NCBI RefSeq assembly: GCF_014679505.1
Contig: NZ_CP061474.1
Coordinates: 1,394,001 to 1,458,000 of the forward strand
DNA: 64,000 nt
Reading direction: 5' to 3'
Source: Geobacillus sp. 46C-IIa
GTDB lineage: Bacteria > Bacillota > Bacilli > Bacillales > Anoxybacillaceae
Positions 34,681 through 42,802 of this stretch are shown here, piece by piece. A model generated the notes under the pieces. The model saw only the letters and a list, made by a program, of their open reading frames with translations. It had not been told where the DNA came from and ran no database searches. The translations under genes were made by a program, and so were the position numbers. The stretch's first letter is position 1; each line of letters opens with the position of its first letter.

Positions 34681-36207
34681 ATGAGTACACTATCGTTTTT
34701 GCTTGATGGGTTTCAGACAGCGCTTCAGCCGCATAACTTGCTGTTTGCCTTTATCGGGGTGTTGATCGGCACAGCGGTCGGCGTGCTGCCGGGGATTGGC
34801 CCGATGAGCGGGGTGGCGCTGCTCATTCCGGTGACGGCGTCGATGACGTCCGGTCTCGATCCGTCCCAAGCGGCGGCGAGCTCGATTATTTTGCTCGCCG
34901 GCGTGTATTACGGGGCGATGTATGGCGGTTCGACGACATCAATTTTGTTAAATACGCCTGGGGAATCGTCATCGGTTGTCACGACGCTTGACGGTTATCA
35001 AATGGCTCGGCAAGGAAGGGCGGGGGCGGCACTTGCCATTGCCGCGATCGGCTCTTTTGTCGCCGGAATCGTTTCGCTAATCGGCCTCGTACTATTAGCT
35101 CAGCCGTTATCGAATGTCGCGTTGAAGTTCGGCCCGGCGGAATATTTTTCGCTAATGCTGCTCGGGTTGGCGGCGGTGAGCGGACTGGCCGGCAAATCGA
35201 TGACGAAAGCATGGATCATGACTGTGTTCGGTTTGTTGCTTTCTACGATTGGTCTCGACAACGTTTCTGGCGTGGCCCGCTTTACGTACGACATTTCCTA
35301 TTTATACGGAGGTCTCGAATTTTTAACCGTGGCGGTCGGGCTATTTGCGCTAGGAGAGGTATTCAAGTCTATTCTCTGTAATGAGACGAACGACGGGGAC
35401 ATCGCCAAAATCGGGCGCATCTTGCCGACCAAATCGGACTTGAAAGAAAGTGCAGGGCCGATCGCCCGCGGATCGCTGCTCGGGTTTTTCATCGGCGTGC
35501 TGCCGGGAGCTGGGGCGACACTCGCTTCCTTTTTCTCTTATATTCTTGAAAAGAAAATCAGCAAACATCCAGAAAAGTTTGGCCAAGGGACGATCGCTGG
35601 CGTCGCAGCGCCGGAATCGGCGAACAACGGGGCGTCCGGGGGCGCGATGATTCCGCTCTTGACGCTAGGCATTCCGGGTTCGGGTACAACCGCGATTTTG
35701 ATGGGTGCGCTTATTATGTACAACGTCCAGCCAGGTCCGCTTTTGTTTGACGATCACCCTGAAGTGGCTTGGGGGTTGATTGCGAGCATGTTTATCGGCA
35801 ATGTGATGCTGTTGATTCTGAACATGCCGCTTGTCAAAGTGTTCGCGAAAATTATCCAGACGCCGACGAAATATTTGTTGCCGCTGATTATCGCCATTTC
35901 CGTCTTTGGTGTGTATGCGGTACAAGTGACGACGTTTGATGTGTTCCTGTTGCTGGTGTTTGGCCTGCTTGGCTACTGGCTGGCCGAACACGACTACCCG
36001 CTCGCGCCGCTTGTGTTAGGGCTTGTTCTTGGGCCGATGATTGAAAACAATATGCGTCGGGCTTTGACGGCATCGAATGGCGATTATCTCGTTTTCGTTG
36101 AAAAGCCAATTTCGCTTGTTTTGTTGGTCATCGCCTTGTTATGGATTGCTGTGCCGTTTTTAATGAAATTAAGAGGAAAAACCGTCATTGTCAATGAAGA
36201 TATGTAA
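34681..36207 (+). CDS. tctA: Tripartite tricarboxylate transporter large membrane subunit TctA
   Basis: This 508-residue protein has about 11-12 membrane segments and the TctA signature GTAVGVLPGIGPMSGVALL near residue 30. A second, inverted copy, FFIGVLPGAGATLASFFSY, lies near residue 270, and GGAMIPLLTLGIPGSGTTAIL follows. It forms the translocation path of the tricarboxylate transporter. It starts at ATG 34681 behind AAAGGAGGG. A histidine kinase gene follows after a hairpin. Confidence 0.92.
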   Translation: MSTLSFLLDGFQTALQPHNLLFAFIGVLIGTAVGVLPGIGPMSGVALLIPVTASMTSGLDPSQAAASSIILLAGVYYGAMYGGSTTSILLNTPGESSSVVTTLDGYQMARQGRAGAALAIAAIGSFVAGIVSLIGLVLLAQPLSNVALKFGPAEYFSLMLLGLAAVSGLAGKSMTKAWIMTVFGLLLSTIGLDNVSGVARFTYDISYLYGGLEFLTVAVGLFALGEVFKSILCNETNDGDIAKIGRILPTKSDLKESAGPIARGSLLGFFIGVLPGAGATLASFFSYILEKKISKHPEKFGQGTIAGVAAPESANNGASGGAMIPLLTLGIPGSGTTAILMGALIMYNVQPGPLLFDDHPEVAWGLIASMFIGNVMLLILNMPLVKVFAKIIQTPTKYLLPLIIAISVFGVYAVQVTTFDVFLLLVFGLLGYWLAEHDYPLAPLVLGLVLGPMIENNMRRALTASNGDYLVFVEKPISLVLLVIALLWIAVPFLMKLRGKTVIVNEDM

Positions 36208-36211
36208 TAAT

Positions 36212-36265
36212 AGAAAGAAAGGCTTTCTTCCTTTAGTTGGAAGATGGTCTTTCTTTTCATTTTTC
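36212..36265 (+). terminator. Hairpin between tctA and the histidine kinase gene
   Basis: AGAAAGA and TCTTTCT form an outer stem, CTTCC and GGAAG an inner one, with TTTCATTTTT after it. It probably reduces transcription into the kinase gene, whose start is 19 bases beyond. Confidence 0.55.
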
Positions 36266-36283
36266 CGCTTGGGGGACGTCGCC

Positions 36284-37879
36284 ATGAAATTGCAAACACG
36301 ATTAATGATGATCATTTGTTCGCTGCTTTTATTTGTCATCGTGTTTCTTACGTTTTTATTCCAACATATGTTTGCAGCGACGCTCAAACAACAAATCGGC
36401 ATGCGCGCGCTGAATGTGGCGGAAACCGTCGCGTCCACTCCGCTCGTGCGCGAGGCGTTCCGCGACCCGAACCCGTCAATGCGCTTGCAGCCGTTTGCTG
36501 AGCACATCCGCCAAAAGACGGGGGCGGAATACGTCGTCATTGGCAACCGTCAAGGCATCCGTTATGCCCATCCGTTGCCGGATCGGATCGGCAAAACGAT
36601 GGTGGGGGGCGACAACGAGGAGGTGCTCAAAGGCAAGGCCATTATTTCCGAGGCGGTCGGCTCACTTGGACCGGCCATTCGCGGAAAGGCGCCGATTTTT
36701 AATGAAAACGGACATGTGATCGGCATTGTTTCGGTTGGCTTTTTGCTAGAAGATATTCAGCGCACGGTGTGGTCATATAGCCTGAAGATCTTTCTCTTCT
36801 CCGTTCTTGCCCTTTTGCTCGGGGCGGTGGGCGCAGTGGCGATCGCCAGGACGGTGAAAAAATCGATTCACGGCCTCGAACCAGAAGAAATCGGTTTGTT
36901 ATATCAAGAAAAACAGGCGATTTTAGAAGCGATTCGTGAAGGAATCGTTGCCATCAATCACGAAGGAACGGTTACGATGGTTAATCAAACCGCCCTGAAG
37001 TTGCTTGGGCATGAGAATGAGCGCGATGTATTGGGAATGTCCATTTTGCGGCTCATTCCCCATTCTCGCTTGCCCGAGGTGATCCGAACGGGACAGGCGG
37101 AATATGATGATGAGATGGTTTTAGGGGAAGGGACCGTTATCGCGAACCGAATTCCGATCAAGGACAAGCAAGGGCGTGTTATTGGAGCAGTATCGACGTT
37201 TCGCAACAAGTCGGAGCTGTACCGCCTCACAAAAGAGCTGTCCCAGCTCCGGGCATACGCAGATGCCTTGCGGGCGCAAACGCATGAATTTTCCAACAAA
37301 CTGTATTTGATCTCTGGCCTCATTCAACTGGAATCGTACGAGGAAGCGCTTGAACTCATTACAAAAGAAACCGATTTGCAACAGAACATCGTTCGCTTTG
37401 TCATGAAAGAAATTCCCGACCCGATCATTGGCGGATTGATGATTGGCAAGTTCAACCGAGCCAATGAGTTGAAAATTACGTTCACCATTGACCAGGAAAG
37501 CAGTTTCCGCGATGTGCCGACATGGATTGATCGCGATCATTTGGTGACGATTATCGGCAACTTGTTGGATAATGCCCTGGAAGCCGTTCTCCACAACGGA
37601 AAAGAAGAGAAACGGGTGGCCATTTTCTTGACCGACCTCGGCAATGATTTGATTATTGAAGTTGAAGATAACGGATTAGGCATCGACCCGGCTGTGGCAG
37701 AACGGATATACGACCGTGGCTTTTCGACGAAAGTGAGCGGCCTTCGCGGGTATGGGCTCGATCTTGTCAAGAAGGCGTTGGAAATGATTGGCGGACAAAT
37801 CACATATGAGTCGAAACAAGGGGAGGGAACGGTGTTTACCGTCATTATTCCAAAGCGAGTGAACCATGCCAATCAGTAG
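36284..37879 (+). CDS. Sensor histidine kinase, CitA/DcuS type
   Basis: This 531-residue membrane kinase has a TM segment (about 5-28), an extracytoplasmic PAS-like (sCache) domain (about 30-165; it contains QKTGAEYVVIGNRQGIRYAHP and the GKA...SLGPAIRGKAP pattern of CitA/DcuS sensors), and a second TM (about 167-190). A cytoplasmic PAS follows (about 205-310), then a dimerisation helix with phosphorylated His 334 in THEFSNKLYLISGL and an HATPase with DNALEAV and GYGLDLVKKA. The family senses citrate, malate or other carboxylates. ATG 36284 is preferred to an in-frame start at 36188. With the response regulator it is expected to control tctCBA. Confidence 0.9.
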   Translation: MKLQTRLMMIICSLLLFVIVFLTFLFQHMFAATLKQQIGMRALNVAETVASTPLVREAFRDPNPSMRLQPFAEHIRQKTGAEYVVIGNRQGIRYAHPLPDRIGKTMVGGDNEEVLKGKAIISEAVGSLGPAIRGKAPIFNENGHVIGIVSVGFLLEDIQRTVWSYSLKIFLFSVLALLLGAVGAVAIARTVKKSIHGLEPEEIGLLYQEKQAILEAIREGIVAINHEGTVTMVNQTALKLLGHENERDVLGMSILRLIPHSRLPEVIRTGQAEYDDEMVLGEGTVIANRIPIKDKQGRVIGAVSTFRNKSELYRLTKELSQLRAYADALRAQTHEFSNKLYLISGLIQLESYEEALELITKETDLQQNIVRFVMKEIPDPIIGGLMIGKFNRANELKITFTIDQESSFRDVPTWIDRDHLVTIIGNLLDNALEAVLHNGKEEKRVAIFLTDLGNDLIIEVEDNGLGIDPAVAERIYDRGFSTKVSGLRGYGLDLVKKALEMIGGQITYESKQGEGTVFTVIIPKRVNHANQ

Positions 37880-37956
37880 TGCTGAACATATTTTAATGCA
37901 TCAAAGGAAGCGGCATCTTCATTCATCAATAGCTCTGGAGGAGGGAAGCCAGTGGG

Positions 37957-38643
37957 ATGATTCGCGTACTGATTATTGAAGACGATCGTCGCATCGCTGA
38001 AATTAATCGACGTTTTGTCGAGAAAGTGAATGGTTACGAAGTGGTCGGCATGGCGACGAACGCCGAAGAGGCGAGGGAATTGACGGAGGTGCTGCAACCC
38101 GACGTGTTGTTGCTTGATGTCTATTTTCCGGATATGAACGGCCTCTCTTTCTTAAAATGGGTTCGTCAACGCTTTTCCAATATCGATATCATCATGATCA
38201 CAGCAGCACGGGAAGTGGATGCCTTGAAGCAAGCGCTGCATGGCGGGGTGTTTGACTATATTATCAAACCGATTATGTTTGATCGATTTGCCGAAACTTT
38301 ACATCGGTATAAAGAATATTATGCCAAAATGCAACGATGGATGAAAGAAAAAGAGTGGATCGATCAAGAGGATATCGACAAACTGATTGGGCGGGAAGCC
38401 CCAGTTAGGGACCAGCCTATGCTTCCGAAAGGCATCCAGCCGCTAACCCTTGAAAAAGTGCTTATGGTTGTGAAACAATGTCAAGATGGTGTGACGGCCG
38501 AAGAAGTCGGACGGCAAATCGGCACAAGCCGAACAACAGCCCGCCGCTACTTGGAGTATCTCGTCGCGGTCGGCCAAGTAACAGCCGACATTGCTTACGG
38601 GTCGGTCGGTCGTCCAGAACGGATTTATCGGAAGAAAGCGTGA
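37957..38643 (+). CDS. Response regulator, CitT/DcuR type
   Basis: This 228-residue regulator has an N-terminal receiver with the phospho-acceptor Asp 54 in DVLLLDVYFPDMNGL and a conserved Lys in IIKPIMF. A C-terminal helix-turn-helix (TAEEVGRQIGTSRTTARRYLEYLV) is of the kind found in the CitB/DctR group. It pairs with the kinase upstream and probably activates the tricarboxylate transporter genes on sensing carboxylate. It starts at ATG 37957 behind GGAGGAGGGAAG. Confidence 0.9.
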   Translation: MIRVLIIEDDRRIAEINRRFVEKVNGYEVVGMATNAEEARELTEVLQPDVLLLDVYFPDMNGLSFLKWVRQRFSNIDIIMITAAREVDALKQALHGGVFDYIIKPIMFDRFAETLHRYKEYYAKMQRWMKEKEWIDQEDIDKLIGREAPVRDQPMLPKGIQPLTLEKVLMVVKQCQDGVTAEEVGRQIGTSRTTARRYLEYLVAVGQVTADIAYGSVGRPERIYRKKA

Positions 38644-38720
38644 ACAAGAGTTGGGTGTTCCCGAGAAGGGGCACATAGGCAGTTGCATGGCCATATGAAA
38701 AAGAAAGTGGGGGAAACATC

Positions 38721-39656
38721 TTGGCCATTTTTAGTGGCATTTTGCTTCAAGTGATGGTTCCTATGTTGTTGACCGTCGGCTTGGGGGCATGGCTCCACCG
38801 TTTATTTCGTTTTGATATGAGTACGTTGTCCAAACTGAACATGTATGTCCTGTTGCCGGCGGTCGCATTTATCAATGTGTATGATAGCAAGTTGAACGGG
38901 AAGGTGTTGGCGGCCATCTTGGTGTTTCTTCTGTTGCAAAACGGCGGACTGATGGTTTTGAGTATGGTGATGGCGAAACTATTGAAACTAGAACGAAGTT
39001 TGTCAGCGGTGTTTCAAAATACAATTGTGCTCAACAACTCTGGCAACTTTGGCATTCCAGTGAGCCAATTGGTGTTTCACCAGCAGCCGCTCGGGGCGGC
39101 AATTCAAATCATCGTCACCATCTTTCAAAATTTCTTGACCAATACATATGGGGTGTATCAGTTTGTGTCAGGAAACGGAAAAAAGGGGAAATGGGCCGCT
39201 GAGATATGGAAAAATCCAGTCCTTCACGCCTTGTTGCTCGGCGCGCTCTGCCGATGGCTTCACACCCCAATCCCATCATTTTTGTGGACGCCGCTCCAGC
39301 GGGTTGCCGACGCGTTTTTAGCCATTGCTCTTTTTACCTTAGGTGCGCAAGTTGCCTACGCTCGTTTTACTGTCTTGCCACCGCTTGTGTATGCGAGTGT
39401 GTTCGGGCGTTTGATTTTGTCGCCGCTGTTGGCTGCGTCTTTGATCCTTCTATTAGGAATCGATGGCGTGACGGCCCAAGCGTTGCTGATCGCCAGCTCG
39501 TATCCGTGTTCGCGCAATACGGCGCTGTATGCACTCGAGTATGACTGCCACCCAGACTATGCTGCCCAGGCAGTGCTGGTGTCGACCTTGTTGAGCGCCA
39601 TTACCGTTACCGGCGTTGTGTATACAGCACGGCTGCTGTTTCCGATTGGCGGATGA
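38721..39656 (+). CDS. AEC-family (auxin efflux carrier-like) transporter
   Basis: This 311-residue membrane protein has about ten hydrophobic segments and conserved LNMYVLLPAVAFINVYDSKL and NTIVLNNSGNFGIPVSQLVF, typical of the AEC family. Bacterial members include malate and malonate permeases. It begins at TTG 38721 with GTGGGGGA upstream. Standing directly after the carboxylate-sensing two-component genes, it is likely to move a carboxylic acid and may be under the same control. Direction of transport is unknown. Confidence 0.85.
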   Translation: MAIFSGILLQVMVPMLLTVGLGAWLHRLFRFDMSTLSKLNMYVLLPAVAFINVYDSKLNGKVLAAILVFLLLQNGGLMVLSMVMAKLLKLERSLSAVFQNTIVLNNSGNFGIPVSQLVFHQQPLGAAIQIIVTIFQNFLTNTYGVYQFVSGNGKKGKWAAEIWKNPVLHALLLGALCRWLHTPIPSFLWTPLQRVADAFLAIALFTLGAQVAYARFTVLPPLVYASVFGRLILSPLLAASLILLLGIDGVTAQALLIASSYPCSRNTALYALEYDCHPDYAAQAVLVSTLLSAITVTGVVYTARLLFPIGG

Positions 39657-40014
39657 AAACGGGCGCCAAGCACGGCATGGTGCTATTTTTATAATTTGTC
39701 GTCGACCTCCAATCGTGCAAAAATCCCGGGGGATCGACGACAATGGTTTTTGGCGTCAAAATCCTCGGTTACTTTTGTTTTCTGACGGTGGAGCTGCGCA
39801 CACTGCCATGGCGCAAGCACACCCGTCATGACAACCCCGCCGTCGTCGATCAGTCTTTTAGGAGGCTGGTGATTTAGTACAAAACACTGCTAGTTCCAGT
39901 TGTTGCTCAATTAGAAAAACTTTGCGGAATCAGCTTTCTTTTTTATCGATTTGCTCAATGACGCTGAGCGGCACCCGTTTTTCACCCGCCTTTTAGAGTT
40001 TCGATGAAAAACTA
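39657..40014. other. Intergenic stretch before the gluconate operon
   Basis: No convincing gene. AGCAC pairs with GTGCT ahead of ATTTTTA at 39668-39691, a weak terminator for the AEC carrier gene. Perfect arms GTCGTCGA (39698-39705) and TCGACGAC (39734-39741) form a second hairpin without a T run. A 45-codon frame at 39743-39877 has no recognisable product. Confidence 0.4.
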
Positions 40015-40043
40015 TTGTAAACCGCTTTCACTTGTTTTATAAT
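40015..40043 (+). promoter_or_regulatory. Sigma-A promoter of the gluconate operon
   Basis: TTGTAA (-35, 40015-40020), a 17-base spacer, then a perfect TATAAT (-10, 40038-40043). The expected start point falls in the first operator palindrome. A near-cre sequence, TGTAAACCGCTTTCA, overlaps the -35 box. Confidence 0.85.
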
Positions 40044-40048
40044 AAAGC

Positions 40049-40060
40049 TAAACCGGTTTA
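40049..40060 (+). promoter_or_regulatory. Gluconate repressor operator 1
   Basis: TAAACCGGTTTA is a perfect 12-bp palindrome immediately downstream of the -10 box. It is of the size and symmetry of LacI-family operators and belongs to a set of three similar sites around this operon. Confidence 0.7.
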
Positions 40061-40074
40061 TGAAAGCGTTTTTG
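40061..40074 (+). promoter_or_regulatory. cre-like site in the gluconate leader
   Basis: TGAAAGCGTTTTTG matches the cre consensus at 12 of 14 positions and lies between the two repressor palindromes, consistent with added CcpA control. Confidence 0.45.
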
Positions 40075-40075
40075 A

Positions 40076-40091
40076 ACTAAATCGATTTAGT
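40076..40091 (+). promoter_or_regulatory. Gluconate repressor operator 2
   Basis: ACTAAATCGATTTAGT is a perfect 16-bp palindrome, 27-31 bp after operator 1. Its core AAATCGATTT resembles AAACCGGTTT of operator 1 and AAATCGGTTT at 42703. Confidence 0.75.
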
Positions 40092-40109
40092 ATAAGAGAG
40101 GGATCCCGA

Positions 40110-41126
40110 TTGAAAAAAGTAACGATGGCTGATGTCGCGAAATTGGCCAACGTTTCCAAAAGCACGGTCTCACAATATTTGAATAAACGCTATGAATATA
40201 TGAGCGAAGAAACAAGGAAGCGCATTGCCCAGGCGATCGAAGAACTTGGCTACCAACCGAACGTGATTGCCCGCAGTTTGAAACAAAAGACAACGGCCAC
40301 GATTGGCGTGATCGTGTTTAATATGCTTCATATGTTGACGACGCAAGTGCTGCACGCCATTGAAGAAGAATGCCAAAAGCGTGGGTTTCAAGTGATCGTC
40401 TGCAACTCCGGTGATGACCCGGAAAAAGAGAAAACATACGTCGATACGCTGCTTGCGAAACAAGTGGACGGGTTGATCGTCTTTCCGACGGGGAAAAATG
40501 AAGACGTTTATCGTCATCTTGTCGCTGAACGGTTTCCGCTCGTCTTTGTTGACCGGGTGGTGCCGGGGGTTGAGGCGGACAGTGTGCTGTTGGACAACTT
40601 TGGCGCGGCGGAGATGGCGGTCGATTATTTGGCGGCCCATGGTTATGACCGCATCGCCATTGTCACCCCGCCGCTTGTCGCCCACAACGTGCCGCGGATG
40701 GAACGGCTTCAAGGATTTCAGGCGGCAATGGAAAAAAGAAACCTCGAAGTCGGTGCGGGGAGCGTGATCGCTGCCGAGGCTGCGGCGCTGCCTAGAGAAT
40801 TGCAAAAGCGGTTCGCTGACCCCAAACGGCCGAACGCGTTATTTGCGATTAACGACTTGACATTAATGGGCATTTTGCGGTTTGTCAAAGAAACTGGCAT
40901 TCGTGTGCCGGACGAGTTAGGGCTGATCAATGTTGATGATGTGCCATTTGCCGATATTTACACGCCAGCGCTGACGACGATCGCCCAGCCGACGTTTGCG
41001 ATGGGGAAAAAAGCGGCCGAGCGCGTGTTCGAGCAAATGGACCGCGGGCGGATAAACAAACCGCATGTGTTTCGTTTCTCTCCGACGTTGGTGAAACGGA
41101 CATCGATCAGACGGGAGAGCAAATAG
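40110..41126 (+). CDS. gntR: LacI-family gluconate operon repressor
   Basis: This 338-residue LacI-type regulator begins with a helix-turn-helix (VTMADVAKLANVSKSTVSQYLN) and hinge (ARSLKQ), followed by a periplasmic-binding-protein-like effector domain (about 60-335; TIGVIVFNMLHML, VDDVPFADIYTPALTTI). It starts at TTG 40110 behind GAGAGGGA. Gluconate kinase and permease genes follow in the same operon, so it probably binds gluconate or gluconate 6-phosphate and represses its own operon through the two palindromes upstream. The name follows function; the B. subtilis GntR is from a different regulator family. Confidence 0.82.
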   Translation: MKKVTMADVAKLANVSKSTVSQYLNKRYEYMSEETRKRIAQAIEELGYQPNVIARSLKQKTTATIGVIVFNMLHMLTTQVLHAIEEECQKRGFQVIVCNSGDDPEKEKTYVDTLLAKQVDGLIVFPTGKNEDVYRHLVAERFPLVFVDRVVPGVEADSVLLDNFGAAEMAVDYLAAHGYDRIAIVTPPLVAHNVPRMERLQGFQAAMEKRNLEVGAGSVIAAEAAALPRELQKRFADPKRPNALFAINDLTLMGILRFVKETGIRVPDELGLINVDDVPFADIYTPALTTIAQPTFAMGKKAAERVFEQMDRGRINKPHVFRFSPTLVKRTSIRRESK

Positions 41127-41142
41127 GAAGGGAGGAGAAACG

Positions 41143-42690
41143 ATGGCGATTTATGAGGATGTTGTCATTGGCATTGATATCGGAACAACGAGCACGAAAG
41201 CGGTCGTCTTCGGCGAACGGGGGCGAGTGTTGGCTTCCCATGCCGTGGACTATCCAATCATTCAGCCGCATCCAGGCTTTGCCGAACAAGACCCGGAAGA
41301 GCTGTTTGCGACAGTCATTCAAGCTGTCGGGGCGGTGACGGTCCGCCATGGCATCCGCCCAGAGCAGGTGAAAGCAATTGGGTTGAGTGCGGCGATGCAC
41401 TCGATCATGGCGCTGGACGAGTCAGGATGTCCGCTCACCCGTCTCATCATTTGGGCCGATAACCGAAGCGTCGCCCAAGCAGAGCGGTTGCTGAAAGAGC
41501 ACCATGGGCTTGACATCTATCGGCGGACGGGAACGCCAATCCATCCGATGTCTCCGCTGCCGAAATTGCTTTGGCTCAAAGAGGAGCAGCCGGATGTGTT
41601 TCGGCAAGCCCGCTGGTTTGTCTCTGTGAAAGATTATGTGCTTTACCGCCTATATGGCGATTATATCGCTGATCATTCACTCTCTTCAGCGACCGGTTTG
41701 TTCCGCTTAGATACGCTTGATTGGGATGAGGATGTGCTTTCATTTCTTGGCATGAGCCGCGAGCGGCTGCCGCGTTTAGTCCCGGCGACGCACATCTTGC
41801 AAGGGATGAAGAAAGAATGGGCGGAAAAAATGGGAGTCGCTGCGGATGTGCCGGTCGTCATCGGTGCGAGTGACGGCGTGTTGGCCAACATCGGTGTCGG
41901 TGCGGTGCTCCCGGGTGAAGCGGCCATTACGATCGGGACGAGCGGGGCGGTGCGGACGATCACCGCTGCACCAACAACCGATGAAAAAGGGCGGACGTTT
42001 TGTTATGCGTTGACGCCTGGCTATTGGGTTGTTGGTGGTCCGACAAACAACGGCGGCATTTTGCTTCGCTGGCTGCGCGATGAGTTTGGCGCCCAAGAGC
42101 GGGAAGTGGCGAAAAAGCTCGGCATCGATCCGTACGACTTATTGACGAAGTATGCGGAACGCGTCGCGCCCGGAGCGGAAGGACTGGTGTTTTTGCCGTT
42201 CTTATCAGGCGAGCGGGCGCCGCATTGGAACGCGAACGCGCGCGGAACGTTTTTTGGCCTTGGGCTTCATCATAAGCGCGAGCATTTCATCCGCGCCGTG
42301 ATGGAAGGCGTCTGCTTCAGCATCGTATCGGTGGCGCTCGCCATCCGCGACGTCACAGGGCCAATGGCGGAAATCCGCGTCTCAGGCGGATTTGCGAAAT
42401 CGCCGTTTTGGCGGCAAATGCTTTCCGATATGCTCGGCAAGCCGCTCATCGTGCCGCAGACGCACGAGGCGTCGGCGTTGGGAGCGGCGGCGGTGGCGCT
42501 CCATGCGTTAGGGGAATTGCCATCTTTGGAAATGGTGAAAACGTGGATCGACACAACGGCCCGCCACGAGCCGAAGGAAGAACATACGCTTATTTACGCC
42601 GAGCTGTTTGATTTGTATGCGCGTTTGTATGAGCGGTTAAAAGAGGAGTTTGACATCATCGCTGCGTTTCAGCGGCGGAGCGGAGAATAG
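41143..42690 (+). CDS. gntK: Gluconate kinase (FGGY family)
   Basis: This 515-residue FGGY carbohydrate kinase has GIDIGTTSTKAVVFGERG at the N terminus and the two FGGY signatures around LYRLYGDYIADHSLSSATGLF and VSGGFAKSPFWRQMLSDMLGKPL. ATP-binding segment TIGTSGAVRT is present. It phosphorylates gluconate to 6-phosphogluconate, which enters the pentose phosphate route. The adjacent GntP permease supports gluconate over xylulose or glycerol. It starts 16 bases after the repressor gene behind AAGGGAGGAG. Confidence 0.88.
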   Translation: MAIYEDVVIGIDIGTTSTKAVVFGERGRVLASHAVDYPIIQPHPGFAEQDPEELFATVIQAVGAVTVRHGIRPEQVKAIGLSAAMHSIMALDESGCPLTRLIIWADNRSVAQAERLLKEHHGLDIYRRTGTPIHPMSPLPKLLWLKEEQPDVFRQARWFVSVKDYVLYRLYGDYIADHSLSSATGLFRLDTLDWDEDVLSFLGMSRERLPRLVPATHILQGMKKEWAEKMGVAADVPVVIGASDGVLANIGVGAVLPGEAAITIGTSGAVRTITAAPTTDEKGRTFCYALTPGYWVVGGPTNNGGILLRWLRDEFGAQEREVAKKLGIDPYDLLTKYAERVAPGAEGLVFLPFLSGERAPHWNANARGTFFGLGLHHKREHFIRAVMEGVCFSIVSVALAIRDVTGPMAEIRVSGGFAKSPFWRQMLSDMLGKPLIVPQTHEASALGAAAVALHALGELPSLEMVKTWIDTTARHEPKEEHTLIYAELFDLYARLYERLKEEFDIIAAFQRRSGE

Positions 42691-42700
42691 CATTTTTTAA

Positions 42701-42713
42701 CTAAATCGGTTTA
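42701..42713 (+). promoter_or_regulatory. Gluconate repressor operator 3, upstream of gntP
   Basis: CTAAATCGGTTTA lies 10 bases after the kinase stop and shares AAATCGGTTT with the leader operators. It may allow separate control of the permease or looping with the leader sites. Confidence 0.6.
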
Positions 42714-42802
42714 TTAACGGGAGAGAATGAGTTTGCAAGCAACGCTTTCTCTTTCGTTTCCCTACACAGTTGAGGCGACTTTGATGAACAGGAGGAAGAA
42801 AA

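Noticed and set aside
39743..39877. 45-codon frame before the gluconate operon
   Set aside because: A weak GGGGG precedes it, but the product is unrecognisable and the stretch is more likely leader or decayed DNA.
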